Position numbers and translations under genes: made by a program | Shown here: piece by piece, positions 18,631-27,412 of the stretch | How positions within the stretch are numbered: position 1 is the stretch's first letter | Layout: every line of letters starts with the position of its first letter | The notes under the pieces: generated by a model | Told to the model about the DNA's origin: nothing | Databases searched by the model: none | What the model saw: only the letters and a program-made list of their open reading frames with translations | Assembly (NCBI RefSeq): GCF_009362735.1 | Contig: NZ_WHNP01000024.1 | Location: forward strand, 1 to 64,000 | DNA: 64,000 nt | Source of the DNA: Paraburkholderia franconis | GTDB taxonomy: Bacteria > Pseudomonadota > Gammaproteobacteria > Burkholderiales > Burkholderiaceae | Direction: 5' to 3'

Positions 18631-18660
18631 AAACGGCGCCATTGCTGGCGCCGTTTTTAT
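18631..18660 (+). terminator. Rho-independent terminator after rhlE
   Basis: AAACGGCGCC (18631-18640) pairs perfectly with GGCGCCGTTT (18647-18656) across ATTGCT, followed by a T-rich run (TTTTTATTTCTTTT). It lies 46 bases after the rhlE stop and 25 bases beyond the gluQ stop on the opposite strand. The A-rich left flank lets it work for the minus strand too, so it probably serves both converging genes. Confidence 0.85.
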
Positions 18661-18685
18661 TTCTTTTCTGCGCTATGTGGACGCT

Positions 18686-19567
18686 TTAGCGTTTCACGCG
18701 CTCGGACCACGCCTTGATCGCTTCGGCGTAAAACGCTTCTCGCGACAACGCTGCCGTCCCGCTCAGCTTCAACCCCAGATGCAACGCGGCCTCGTTGAGC
18801 GCGACGAGCGGCCGGCTTGCGTCGAGCGCGAGCGCGCCCGTCTGCTTGCTGAGCTTTTCTCCGTCTGCATTCGTGACGACGGGCACGTGAAGATAAGAGG
18901 GCGTCGGCACGCCCAGGCACTGTTGCAGATAAATCTGACGTGCCGTCGAGTCGAGCAGGTCCGCGCCACGCACGATATGCGTGATGCGCTGATCCACATC
19001 GTCGACGACGACGGCCAGTTGATACGCCCACTGATCGTCGGCCCGGCGCAAGACGAAATCGCCGACTTCTGTCGCGAGGTTCTGTGTCTGCGGGCCTTGC
19101 CAGCGATCGTCGAATGTCACGATGGCGGCATCGCCGTCGGGCACGCGCAAGCGCCACGCGCGCGCCGGCTTGCCGTTCAGGCCGTTGCGGCAGGTGCCGG
19201 GATAGGCGAGCGTCGTATGGCGCGCGTGCGCATGCACGAGCGAATCGGCGATCTCCTTGCGCGTGCAGCCGCACGGATAAACGAGCCCCGTCGATTGCAT
19301 GCGTTCGAATTCCTGCTGATAAAGCGGCATGCGCCGGCTTTGCCAGACGGGCGGCTCGTCGGCCACCATGCCGAAGCGCGCGAGCGTTTCGAGAATACTT
19401 TCGGCCGCGCCGGGGACGGTGCGCGGACCGTCGATGTCTTCGATCCGCACGAGCCATGTGCCGCGATGCGCGCGCGCGTCGAGCCAGCTTGCGAGCGCGC
19501 TGACCAGTGAACCGAAATGCAGCGGGCCGGTCGGCGACGGGGCGAAACGTCCGCGATAGATCGTCAT
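18686..19567 (-). CDS. gluQ: Glutamyl-Q tRNA(Asp) synthetase GluQ
   Basis: A 293-residue truncated glutamyl-tRNA synthetase paralogue. It has the class I catalytic core with GRFAPSPTGPLHFGSLVSAL (HIGH-type motif), RIEDIDGPR, zinc-site cysteines (YPCGCTRKEI, YPGTCR) and a KMSKS-type loop GEKLSKQTGA. It lacks the anticodon-binding domain, as GluQ proteins do. The enzyme activates glutamate and attaches it to queuosine at position 34 of tRNA(Asp). It lies 38 bases downstream of trhO on the same strand; both products modify the wobble nucleotide of tRNAs. The start at 19567 is the only ATG before the conserved core; no clear SD. Confidence 0.92.
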   Translation of the reverse strand: MTIYRGRFAPSPTGPLHFGSLVSALASWLDARAHRGTWLVRIEDIDGPRTVPGAAESILETLARFGMVADEPPVWQSRRMPLYQQEFERMQSTGLVYPCGCTRKEIADSLVHAHARHTTLAYPGTCRNGLNGKPARAWRLRVPDGDAAIVTFDDRWQGPQTQNLATEVGDFVLRRADDQWAYQLAVVVDDVDQRITHIVRGADLLDSTARQIYLQQCLGVPTPSYLHVPVVTNADGEKLSKQTGALALDASRPLVALNEAALHLGLKLSGTAALSREAFYAEAIKAWSERVKR

Positions 19568-19605
19568 GCCGCGAGCGTCAGCATCGAACCATCGCAGCGT
19601 GCGCT

Positions 19606-20478
19606 TTACGCGGCACGCGCCGCGCTGGCGTGTTGCACTTGTGGATGACAAGCGGCGCAGGTCTTGCCCGGCACATAGAAGGGCGACTTCTGGTCTTCCG
19701 GCGTGACGACGGCGCGACAGCCGAAACATTGCACGGTGGCCGTCGGCTGCAGATTCGGATCGAGCGAGGTGCGATAGTCGAACACGAAGCACTCGCCGTT
19801 GTAGTGCGCGCCGCCCACTTCCTCGAAGTACTTCAGAATGCCGCCTTCCAGCTGGTAGACGTTTTCGATGCCGGCATCCTTCATGTGGATCGCGGCCTTC
19901 TCGCAGCGAATGCCGCCCGTGCAGAACGACACGACCGTCTTGCCTTCGAGGTCCGCGCGGTTCTGCTCGATCACGTGCGGAAACTCGCTGAACTTCGTGA
20001 TGCGGTAATCGAGCGCGTTGTCGAACGTGCCGACGTCGACTTCGAATGCATTGCGCGTGTCGAGCATCACGACGGGGCGGCCCGCGTCGTCGTGACCGCG
20101 GTCGAGCCACATCTTGAGCGTGCGCGCATCGACGGCGGGCGCGCGCCCCAGTTCCGGCTTGATGGCCGGCTTCTTCATCGTGATGATCTCGCGCTTGAGC
20201 TTAACCAGCATGCGGCGGAACGGCTGCGTCTCCGACAGGCTTTCCTTGAACTGAAGCTCGGCGAATTTGCCCTCGAAGAGAGGATCGTGACGGATGTAGT
20301 CGATGAATTCGCGCACTTGCGCGATTTCGCCGGCAATAAACAGGTTGATGCCTTCCGGCGCGAGCAGGATCGTGCCGCGCAAGCCGAGTTCGTTGCAGCG
20401 GGCGGTGACGAGCGGCCGCCATTCGACCGTCTTGTCGAGTGTCGAGAACTGATAAGCCGAGAGATTCAGGATATTCAT
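19606..20478 (-). CDS. trhO: tRNA uridine(34) hydroxylase TrhO (rhodanese family)
   Basis: A 290-residue member of the YceA/UPF0176 family. An N-terminal acylphosphatase-like region (GLRGTILLAPEGINLFIAG) precedes a rhodanese domain with VVMLDTRNAFEVDVGTF and the active-site loop FCTGGIRCEKA. A C-terminal Cys-rich tail (CFGCRAVV, CAACHP) follows. In E. coli and Bacillus this family makes 5-hydroxyuridine at position 34 of several tRNAs, an oxygen-dependent route to wobble modifications. The ATG at 20478 opens the usual MNILNLSAYQF start. It diverges from dnaE and is followed at 38 bases by gluQ, another position-34 modifier, so a two-gene operon is likely. Confidence 0.92.
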   Translation of the reverse strand: MNILNLSAYQFSTLDKTVEWRPLVTARCNELGLRGTILLAPEGINLFIAGEIAQVREFIDYIRHDPLFEGKFAELQFKESLSETQPFRRMLVKLKREIITMKKPAIKPELGRAPAVDARTLKMWLDRGHDDAGRPVVMLDTRNAFEVDVGTFDNALDYRITKFSEFPHVIEQNRADLEGKTVVSFCTGGIRCEKAAIHMKDAGIENVYQLEGGILKYFEEVGGAHYNGECFVFDYRTSLDPNLQPTATVQCFGCRAVVTPEDQKSPFYVPGKTCAACHPQVQHASAARAA

Positions 20479-20760
20479 GCTGGTCCAGCGATAAAGCGCC
20501 GTGCCCCGGCGCGCATCGATGGCGGGCGCAGCACGTGTACGGCAGGGAATGGGTTCGAGTCCGTATTATCCCTCATCCTGCGGATCGCTTCGCAATCCGC
20601 CGGGCGGCATATTGACTTGCGGACGGATAGGCCGAATGGCCGACCCACACGCGCGCGGATCGCCACCGTAAAAGCCCCACGTGCGAGCCCGCCTGGCCGG
20701 ATGGCCAACGGGCCGGTTCAGGGCCGTTTTGCCGAAAATTTTCGGGAGGGCGGGGTTACA

Positions 20761-23700
20761 ATGTCGCCCATGTCAGATCCCCGCTTCGTCCATCTCCGCG
20801 TTCACTCCGAATTCTCGATTGCCGATGGCATCGTGCGCCTCGACGACGTCGTCGCCGCCGCTGCCAAAGACGGTCAGGGCGCGCTCGCGCTCACCGATCT
20901 CGGCAACGCATTCGGTCTCGTCCGTTTCTACAAGGAAGCCCGTGACAAAGGGGTCAAACCCATTGCGGGCTGCGATGTCTGGATCACGAATCCCGACGAC
21001 CGCGACAAGCCTTCGCGTCTTCTGCTGCTGGTCAAGAACAAGACCGGCTATCTGAACCTGTGCGAACTGCTGTCGAAGGCGTGGCTCACGAACCAGTATC
21101 GCGGACGCGCGGAAGTCGAGGCGGCGTGGCTCGAAAGCGGCCTCGCCGAGGGGCTGCTTGCGCTGTCGGGCGCGCAGCACGGCGACGTGGGCATCGCGCT
21201 CGCGGCGGGCAACGAGGAAGCCGCAAAGCGCAATGCATCGCGTTGGGCGAAAGTCTTTCCGAACGCGTTCTATATCGAACTGCAACGCAGCGGGCAGCCG
21301 GGCGCCGAGACGTACGTGCAGCAGGCGGTCGCACTGGCCGCATCGCTGAAGCTGCCTGTCGTCGCCACGCATCCGCTGCAGTACATGACGGCCGACGACT
21401 TCACCGCGCACGAAGCGCGCGTGTGCATTTCCGAGGGCGACATTCTCGCGAATCCGCGTCGCCAGAAGCGCTTTACGACGGACCAGTATTTCCGCACGCA
21501 AGACGAGATGGCCGCGATGTTCGCGGACATTCCGTCCGCGCTCGCCAACACCGTCGAAATCGCGAAGCGCTGCAATCTCATGCTCGAGCTCGGCAAGCCC
21601 AAGCTGCCGCTCTTCCCGACGCCGGACGGCATGTCGCTCGACGACTATCTGGTGCAGCTCTCGAAGGAAGGGCTTGAGAAGCGTCTTGAGCAGCTATACG
21701 CCGATCAAGCCGAACGCGACGCGCAGCGCGAGACGTACTACGCGCGTCTCGACTTCGAATGCGGCACGATCATCAAGATGGGCTTCCCCGGCTACTTCCT
21801 GATCGTCGCGGACTTCATCAACTGGGCGAAGAACAACGGCGTGCCTGTCGGGCCGGGCCGGGGCTCGGGCGCCGGCTCGCTCGTCGCATACGCGCTCGGC
21901 ATTACCGATCTCGATCCGCTGCGCTATAACCTGCTGTTCGAACGTTTTCTGAATCCGGAACGGGTATCGATGCCCGACTTCGATATCGACTTCTGCCAGC
22001 ACGGCCGCGATCGCGTGATCCAGTACGTGAAGGAGAAGTACGGCGCCGATGCCGTGTCGCAGATCGCGACGTTCGGCACGATGGCCGCGAAGGCGGCCGT
22101 GCGCGACATCGGCCGCGTGCTCGATCTCGGCTACATGTTCACGGACGGCGTCGCGAAGCTGATTCCGTTCAAGCCCGGCAAGCATGTGACCATCGCCGAC
22201 GCGATGAAGGAAGAGCCGCTGCTGCAGGAGCGCTTCGACAACGAAGACGAAGTGCACCAGTTGCTCGAGCTCGCGCAGCGCGTGGAAGGCCTGACACGTA
22301 ACGTCGGCATGCACGCGGGCGGCGTGCTGATCGCGCCCGGCAAGCTGACCGACTTCTGCCCGCTCTATACGCAGGGCGACGAAAGCGGCGTGGTGAGCCA
22401 GTACGACAAGGACGACGTCGAAGCCGTCGGCCTCGTGAAGTTCGACTTTCTGGGCCTGACCACGCTGACGATTCTCGACTGGGCCGAGCGCTATATCCGC
22501 CGACTCGATCCGTCGAAGGAGCACTGGTCGCTCTCGCAAGTGCCGCTCGACGACCCCGCGTCGTTCTCGATCCTCAAGAAAGCGAATACCGTCGCCGTGT
22601 TCCAGCTGGAAAGCCGCGGCATGCAGGGCATGTTGAAGGACGCGCAGCCCGACCGCTTCGAGGACATCATCGCGCTCGTCGCGTTGTATCGTCCGGGTCC
22701 GATGGACCTGATCCCGAGCTTCTGCGCGCGCAAGCATGGCCGCGAAACAGTGGAGTATCCGGACCCGCGCGTCGAGCCTGTTCTGAAAGAGACCTACGGC
22801 ATCATGGTCTACCAGGAGCAGGTGATGCAGATGGCGCAGATCATCGGCGGCTATTCGCTGGGCGGCGCCGACTTGCTGCGTCGCGCGATGGGCAAGAAGA
22901 AGCCCGAGGAAATGGCGAAGCACCGCGAAATCTTCGCCGAGGGCGCAGCGACCAACGGCCTCACGCGCGAGAAGTCGGACGAGATCTTCGACCTGATGGA
23001 GAAGTTCGCGGGCTACGGCTTCAACAAGTCGCACGCGGCGGCCTATGCGCTGCTCGCGTACTACACCGCGTGGCTCAAGGCGCATCATCCCGCCGAATTC
23101 ATGGCGGCCAACATGTCGCTCGCGATGGACGACACGGACAAGGTCAAGATCCTGTTCGAAGACTGCCTCGCGAACAAGATGGCCGTGCTGCCGCCGGACA
23201 TCAATCTGTCCGCGTATCGCTTCGAGCCGGTCGCTGAAAGCGACGGCAAGCGCTCGCGCACGATTCGATATGGCCTCGGCGCGATCAAGGGTAGCGGCCA
23301 GAACGCAATCGAAGAAATCCTGCGCGCGCGCGAAGGCGGGCCGTTCGTCGATCTCTTCGATTTCTGCAACCGTATCGATCGCCGCATCGTCAACCGTCGC
23401 ACGATCGAGGCGCTGATTCGCGCGGGCGCGTTCGATTCGCTGCACCCGAACCGCGCGCAACTGCTCGCATCGGTGTCGCTCGCGATGGAAGCCGCCGATC
23501 AGGCGAGCGCCAACGCGATGCAGGCGGGCCTGTTCGACATGGGCGATGCGCCGTCGCAAGGCCATGAGCTCGTCGACGAACCTGTGTGGCCGGACAAGCG
23601 CCGCCTGCAGGAAGAAAAGACGGCGCTCGGCTTCTATCTGTCGGGCCATCTGTTCGATGCGTACAAGGACGAAGTGCGCCGCTTCGTGCGGCAGAAAATC

Positions 23701-24339
23701 GGCGAGCTGAAGGAAGGGCGCGACAAGCTGGTGGCGGGCGTCATCGTTTCGCTGCGCACACAGATGACTCAGCGCGGCAAGATGCTGATCGCGCTGCTCG
23801 ACGACGGCACGGGCCAGTGCGAAGTGACCGTTTTCAACGAGCAGTTCGAGGCGCACAAGCAGCTCTTCAAGGAAGACGAACTGCTCGTCGTGCAGGGCCA
23901 GGCGCGCAACGACGCGTTCACGGGCGGCATCCGCTTCACCGTCGATACGCCGATGGATCTCGGCCGTGCACGCACGCGCTATGCGCAGGCGGTGAAGGTG
24001 CGGATGAACGGCAACGCGGACGCCCATGCGCTGCGGCGTGTGCTCGAAGCGCATTGCGCGAAGCCGGAAGACGCCGAAAGCGCTGCGCCCGCTGCCGCGC
24101 CGAGCCGCAGCGGCCGTGGCGGTCAGTACGGGCAGAATGGCCAAGGCGGCGACATGAGCCGTGGGCAGCGCTTGTCCGCGCCGATGCCTAACGGTCTCGC
24201 CGTGCAGATCGTCTATCGCAGCGACAACGCGGAAGGCGAGGTGCGGCTCGGCGATGCGTGGCGCGTGAAGCCGACGGACGAATTGCTCGCCGCGTTGCGC
24301 AACGAGTTTTCAGGTAGCGCGATCGAGATCGTGTACTGA
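20761..24339 (+). CDS. dnaE: DNA polymerase III alpha subunit DnaE
   Basis: A 1192-residue replicative polymerase catalytic subunit. In order it shows the PHP domain (FVHLRVHSEFSIADG), the C-family polymerase palm with PGRGSGAGSLVAYALGI and the catalytic Asps in PDFDIDFCQHGRD, the thumb/fingers (LYRPGPMDLIPSF), an HhH region (GYGFNKSHAAAYALLAY) and the OB fold. Near residue 1090-1130 is a short Gly/Gln/Ser-rich linker (GRGGQYGQNGQG) before the tail that contacts tau. GGGAGG stands 11 bases before the ATG at 20761; a second ATG at 20770 is too far. Cytoplasmic, part of the replisome. No operon partner: trhO diverges and a family 2 glycosyltransferase converges. Confidence 0.96.
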   Translation: MSPMSDPRFVHLRVHSEFSIADGIVRLDDVVAAAAKDGQGALALTDLGNAFGLVRFYKEARDKGVKPIAGCDVWITNPDDRDKPSRLLLLVKNKTGYLNLCELLSKAWLTNQYRGRAEVEAAWLESGLAEGLLALSGAQHGDVGIALAAGNEEAAKRNASRWAKVFPNAFYIELQRSGQPGAETYVQQAVALAASLKLPVVATHPLQYMTADDFTAHEARVCISEGDILANPRRQKRFTTDQYFRTQDEMAAMFADIPSALANTVEIAKRCNLMLELGKPKLPLFPTPDGMSLDDYLVQLSKEGLEKRLEQLYADQAERDAQRETYYARLDFECGTIIKMGFPGYFLIVADFINWAKNNGVPVGPGRGSGAGSLVAYALGITDLDPLRYNLLFERFLNPERVSMPDFDIDFCQHGRDRVIQYVKEKYGADAVSQIATFGTMAAKAAVRDIGRVLDLGYMFTDGVAKLIPFKPGKHVTIADAMKEEPLLQERFDNEDEVHQLLELAQRVEGLTRNVGMHAGGVLIAPGKLTDFCPLYTQGDESGVVSQYDKDDVEAVGLVKFDFLGLTTLTILDWAERYIRRLDPSKEHWSLSQVPLDDPASFSILKKANTVAVFQLESRGMQGMLKDAQPDRFEDIIALVALYRPGPMDLIPSFCARKHGRETVEYPDPRVEPVLKETYGIMVYQEQVMQMAQIIGGYSLGGADLLRRAMGKKKPEEMAKHREIFAEGAATNGLTREKSDEIFDLMEKFAGYGFNKSHAAAYALLAYYTAWLKAHHPAEFMAANMSLAMDDTDKVKILFEDCLANKMAVLPPDINLSAYRFEPVAESDGKRSRTIRYGLGAIKGSGQNAIEEILRAREGGPFVDLFDFCNRIDRRIVNRRTIEALIRAGAFDSLHPNRAQLLASVSLAMEAADQASANAMQAGLFDMGDAPSQGHELVDEPVWPDKRRLQEEKTALGFYLSGHLFDAYKDEVRRFVRQKIGELKEGRDKLVAGVIVSLRTQMTQRGKMLIALLDDGTGQCEVTVFNEQFEAHKQLFKEDELLVVQGQARNDAFTGGIRFTVDTPMDLGRARTRYAQAVKVRMNGNADAHALRRVLEAHCAKPEDAESAAPAAAPSRSGRGGQYGQNGQGGDMSRGQRLSAPMPNGLAVQIVYRSDNAEGEVRLGDAWRVKPTDELLAALRNEFSGSAIEIVY

Positions 24340-24359
24340 CCGATCGAATGATCGATCGG
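24340..24359 (+). terminator. Perfect inverted repeat directly after the dnaE stop
   Basis: CCGATCGA (24340-24347) pairs perfectly with TCGATCGG (24352-24359) across ATGA, beginning at the first base after the dnaE stop codon. There is no U-tract, so it may act as a 3'-end stabiliser or weak terminator. It lies in the 70-base gap between two converging genes. Confidence 0.4.
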
Positions 24360-24409
24360 GTAATCGAGCGAGAGAGACGCCGGCTCGCGCGGGCGGGCCT
24401 CGGCTTCGT

Positions 24410-25177
24410 TCACCGGCCCGAAGCGTCCTTGCGCCCCAACTGCGCGAGCTTCACGAACCGGTAGTACACGGTCTCCGCATTGAACATCGCGATCATGAAG
24501 CCGGCGCGCCCATCGAGAAACCCGCGCCGCAGAAGGTACGTCCGCACGAACGCCCACGCGCCTCTTGCGACGGCCTTGCCGAAGCTGCCGCGCTGGCCGG
24601 CCGCGTGACGCTGCTGCGCGCCCAGCGTCGAATACGCGTCGAGCTTGCGCAACACTGTCTCGAAGTCTTCGTACGAGTGATGCATCAGCTTGCCCTCGAG
24701 GCGCTTCGCGGGCGCGTCGAACACGAGCCGCTCGTGCACGAGATCGTCGGAAAAGCGCGCGGCGCCTTGTTTGAAGAGGCGCGGAATCCAGTCCGGATAC
24801 CAGCCGCTGTGACGCACCCAGTGACCGCAGAACGCCGACAGCCGGTCGACAGCGTAGACATCAGCGGCGGGCGCGGCCAGTGCGCTGGCGATCGAGACGG
24901 CCAGTTCGGGCGTCACGATTTCGTCGGCGTCGATCGACAGGACCCATGTCGTAGTGAGCGCGTCGACGGCGCGGTTCTTCTGCGGGCCGAAACCCGGCCA
25001 GTCGTCGTGTGTGAGCACGCGGGCGCGATGAGCGCGGGCGATCTCGACCGTGCCGTCGGTGCTGCCGCTGTCGACGACGACGATCTCGTCGGCGAACGCG
25101 ACGGCTCGCAGGCATTCGTCGAGCCTGCGCGCGGCATTCTTCGTGATGATGGCGACGCCGAGCGTGGGTTGTGTCAT
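24410..25177 (-). CDS. Family 2 glycosyltransferase (LPS core type, WaaE/KdtX-like)
   Basis: A 255-residue GT-A fold glycosyltransferase: LGVAIITKNAARRLDECL, the nucleotide site VDSGSTDGT, the metal-binding DxD-like IDADE and the acceptor-side PDWIPRLFKQG / DDLVHERL block. These match the WaaE/KdtX group that adds a sugar (often glucose) to the inner core heptose of lipopolysaccharide at the inner membrane. No membrane segment is needed, although the C-terminal FVRTYLLRRGFLDG helix is amphipathic as in this family. The divergent neighbour msbA and the following envelope genes fit an LPS core function. Start at ATG 25177 from homology. Exact sugar is not known. Confidence 0.85.
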   Translation of the reverse strand: MTQPTLGVAIITKNAARRLDECLRAVAFADEIVVVDSGSTDGTVEIARAHRARVLTHDDWPGFGPQKNRAVDALTTTWVLSIDADEIVTPELAVSIASALAAPAADVYAVDRLSAFCGHWVRHSGWYPDWIPRLFKQGAARFSDDLVHERLVFDAPAKRLEGKLMHHSYEDFETVLRKLDAYSTLGAQQRHAAGQRGSFGKAVARGAWAFVRTYLLRRGFLDGRAGFMIAMFNAETVYYRFVKLAQLGRKDASGR

Positions 25178-25480
25178 GCGAGTCGAAAGCGGGAAGGAAG
25201 GCGGACGCCGCGCGCGCTCTGCTGCTGAAGTGCCGCCAGAGCCCAGCGAAAGTTGCGCAAGTATACACAGCACTGCGCACGGCACGGCACAGCACAGCCC
25301 GCGCTACCGAAAAGCCCAACCCCAGGCACGACGACCCAGCCAATCCGCCAACGCGGGCTTTTACCGCCATTCGGCCGATCCGGGACAGCAACCCGGACGG
25401 TTTACAATGTCGCATTTGCAAATCCGCCCGAGGGCGGTTCATGGACGCCGCGAAGCGCGTCCGCATTTCCAGGGGATCTT
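25178..25480. other. Divergent intergenic region between the family 2 glycosyltransferase and msbA
   Basis: These 303 bases hold no convincing gene. A TACAAT box at 25403-25408, about 73 bases before the msbA start, is a candidate -10 element; no good -35 is visible. The frame that opens at 25253 upstream of msbA has Pro/Thr/Arg-rich nonsense content and no similarity to MsbA N-termini, so it is treated as untranslated. Confidence 0.3.
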
Positions 25481-27274
25481 TTGAGCGCCAAGCCAACGTT
25501 AAGCAAGCCCATCGGCTCGGGTGAAGTATCGTCGTCAGTCGTCGTGCTGCGCCGTCTGTGGCCGTATGTGAAGCCGCTCATCTGGACCGTCATCGCCGCC
25601 ATCGCGACGATGGGCGCCGTCGCCGCCACCGAGGCCGGCATTCCCGCGCTGCTCAAGCCGCTGCTCGATCATGGCTTCGGCGCGCACGGCAGCGACAGCG
25701 CGAAATGGTACGTGCCGCTTGCCGTGATCGGCCTCGCGCTCGTGCGCGGGATCGCGCAGTACGCGTCGGGCTATCTGCTGTCGTATGTATCGAACCGGAT
25801 TCTGCTCGAGCTGCGGCTCACGATGTTCAACCGGATGATCCACGGCAGCGTCGCGTTCTTTCAGCGCGAGACAGCGAGCACGGTGATCAACGCGATCGTC
25901 TTCGAGGTGAACCAGATCCTGAACGTGTTGACGGGCGTGATGGTCACGCTCGTGCGCGATTCACTGACGGTCGTGTTCCTGCTCGGCTATCTGTTCTATC
26001 TGAACTGGCGCCTGACGTTGATCGTCGCGGTGCTGCTGCCGGGCATCGGTTGGCTCGTTGGCAAGATCAACCGGCGGCTGCGGCGGCTGAACCGCGAGCA
26101 CCAGACGCTCACGAACGAGCTGTCGTACATCGTCGAGGAGACGGTGGGCGGCTACAAGGTCGTCAAGGTCCACAACGGCGAGCAGTACGAAATCGACCGC
26201 TTCACGCAGATGAGCAAGCGCCTGCGCGGCTACTCGATGCGCATGACGGTGTCGGGCGGTCTCGCGCAGCCGCTCACGCAGTTCCTCGCGTCGATCGCGC
26301 TCGCCGTCGTGATCACGATTGCCGTCGTGCAGTCGTCGCACGATCAGACGACGGTCGGCGGCTTCGTCGCGTTCGTCACGTCGATGCTGCTGATCATTTC
26401 GCCCCTCAAGCACCTGATGGACGTGAACCAGCCGCTGCAACGCGGCATGACGGCGGCCGAGCTGATCTTCGGGCTGATCGACGAGCCGTCGGAGCCGGAA
26501 GGCGGCGGGCGCAAGCTGGAGCGGGCGACGGGCGAGGTCGAATTCCGCGACGTGTCGTTCATGTACGGCGCGAGCGGCCCGATGCAGCGACAGACGCTCG
26601 ATACCGTGTCGTTCAAGGTCGCGCCGGGCGAGATGGTCGCGCTGGCGGGCCCGTCGGGCAGCGGCAAGACGACGCTCGTGAACCTGCTGCCGCGCTTCTT
26701 CGATCCGAGCGGCGGCGAGGTTCTCGTCGACGGCGTCGCGCTGCCCGAGTACGGCATTCACGAGCTGCGCAGCCAGATCGCGATGGTGAGCCAGGACGTC
26801 GTGCTGTTCAACGACACGATCGCGAACAACGTCGCGTATGGCCAGGCGGCCGACGCCGAGCGCGTGAGAGCGGCGTTGCACGCGGCCAATCTGTGGGACA
26901 CGGTGGCCGCGATGCCGAACGGCATCGACACGCTGATCGGCGACAACGGCATGATGCTGTCGGGCGGCCAGCGCCAGCGGCTCGCGATCGCGCGCGCCGT
27001 CTACAAGGACGCGCCCATCCTGATTCTCGACGAAGCCACGTCCGCGCTCGATTCCGAATCCGAGCGTCATGTGCAGGCGGCGCTCGAAACGCTGATGAAG
27101 GGCCGCACGACGCTCGTGATCGCGCACCGCCTGTCGACCATCGAACGCGCGGACCGCATTCTCGTGCTCGACGCGGGGCGTATCGTCGAGCGCGGCAGTC
27201 ATCGCGAACTGCTCGCGCAAAACGGGCTGTACGCGCATCTGCATCGGATCCAGTTTCAGCAGCATGCGGCGTGA
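25481..27274 (+). CDS. msbA: Lipid A export ABC transporter MsbA (ATP-binding and permease)
   Basis: A protein of about 597 residues with a fused exporter layout. Six membrane segments (about residues 25-320) include PLIWTVIAAIATMGAVAA and LTVVFLLGYLFYL. The nucleotide-binding domain has Walker A GPSGSGKTTL, signature LSGGQRQRLAIARA, Walker B ILILDEATSALD and the H-loop IAHRLSTIE. MsbA homodimers flip the lipid A-core moiety across the inner membrane. A TTG at 25481, four to five bases after AGGGGA, is the most likely start because no in-frame ATG lies nearer than the second half of TM1. The gene opens the LPS block that continues with glycosyltransferases and an O-antigen ligase, consistent with that role. 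Confidence 0.9.
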   Translation: MSAKPTLSKPIGSGEVSSSVVVLRRLWPYVKPLIWTVIAAIATMGAVAATEAGIPALLKPLLDHGFGAHGSDSAKWYVPLAVIGLALVRGIAQYASGYLLSYVSNRILLELRLTMFNRMIHGSVAFFQRETASTVINAIVFEVNQILNVLTGVMVTLVRDSLTVVFLLGYLFYLNWRLTLIVAVLLPGIGWLVGKINRRLRRLNREHQTLTNELSYIVEETVGGYKVVKVHNGEQYEIDRFTQMSKRLRGYSMRMTVSGGLAQPLTQFLASIALAVVITIAVVQSSHDQTTVGGFVAFVTSMLLIISPLKHLMDVNQPLQRGMTAAELIFGLIDEPSEPEGGGRKLERATGEVEFRDVSFMYGASGPMQRQTLDTVSFKVAPGEMVALAGPSGSGKTTLVNLLPRFFDPSGGEVLVDGVALPEYGIHELRSQIAMVSQDVVLFNDTIANNVAYGQAADAERVRAALHAANLWDTVAAMPNGIDTLIGDNGMMLSGGQRQRLAIARAVYKDAPILILDEATSALDSESERHVQAALETLMKGRTTLVIAHRLSTIERADRILVLDAGRIVERGSHRELLAQNGLYAHLHRIQFQQHAA

Positions 27275-27412
27275 GCGGATGCGAGCGCGCATCGCTGACC
27301 GCGCGGCGCGGCGAATCGTCCCGTTCGCGCCCTCCGCCGCCAATGTGCCGCCTTCGCACCGCACGCGCGGCCTTCATGCCCGTTCGATCGACGCTCCGGC
27401 AAAGCCCCTTCA

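Noticed and set aside
21694..24144. 816-codon open frame antisense to dnaE
   Set aside because: No ribosome binding site, no similarity, and composition typical of the antisense frame of GC-rich coding DNA.
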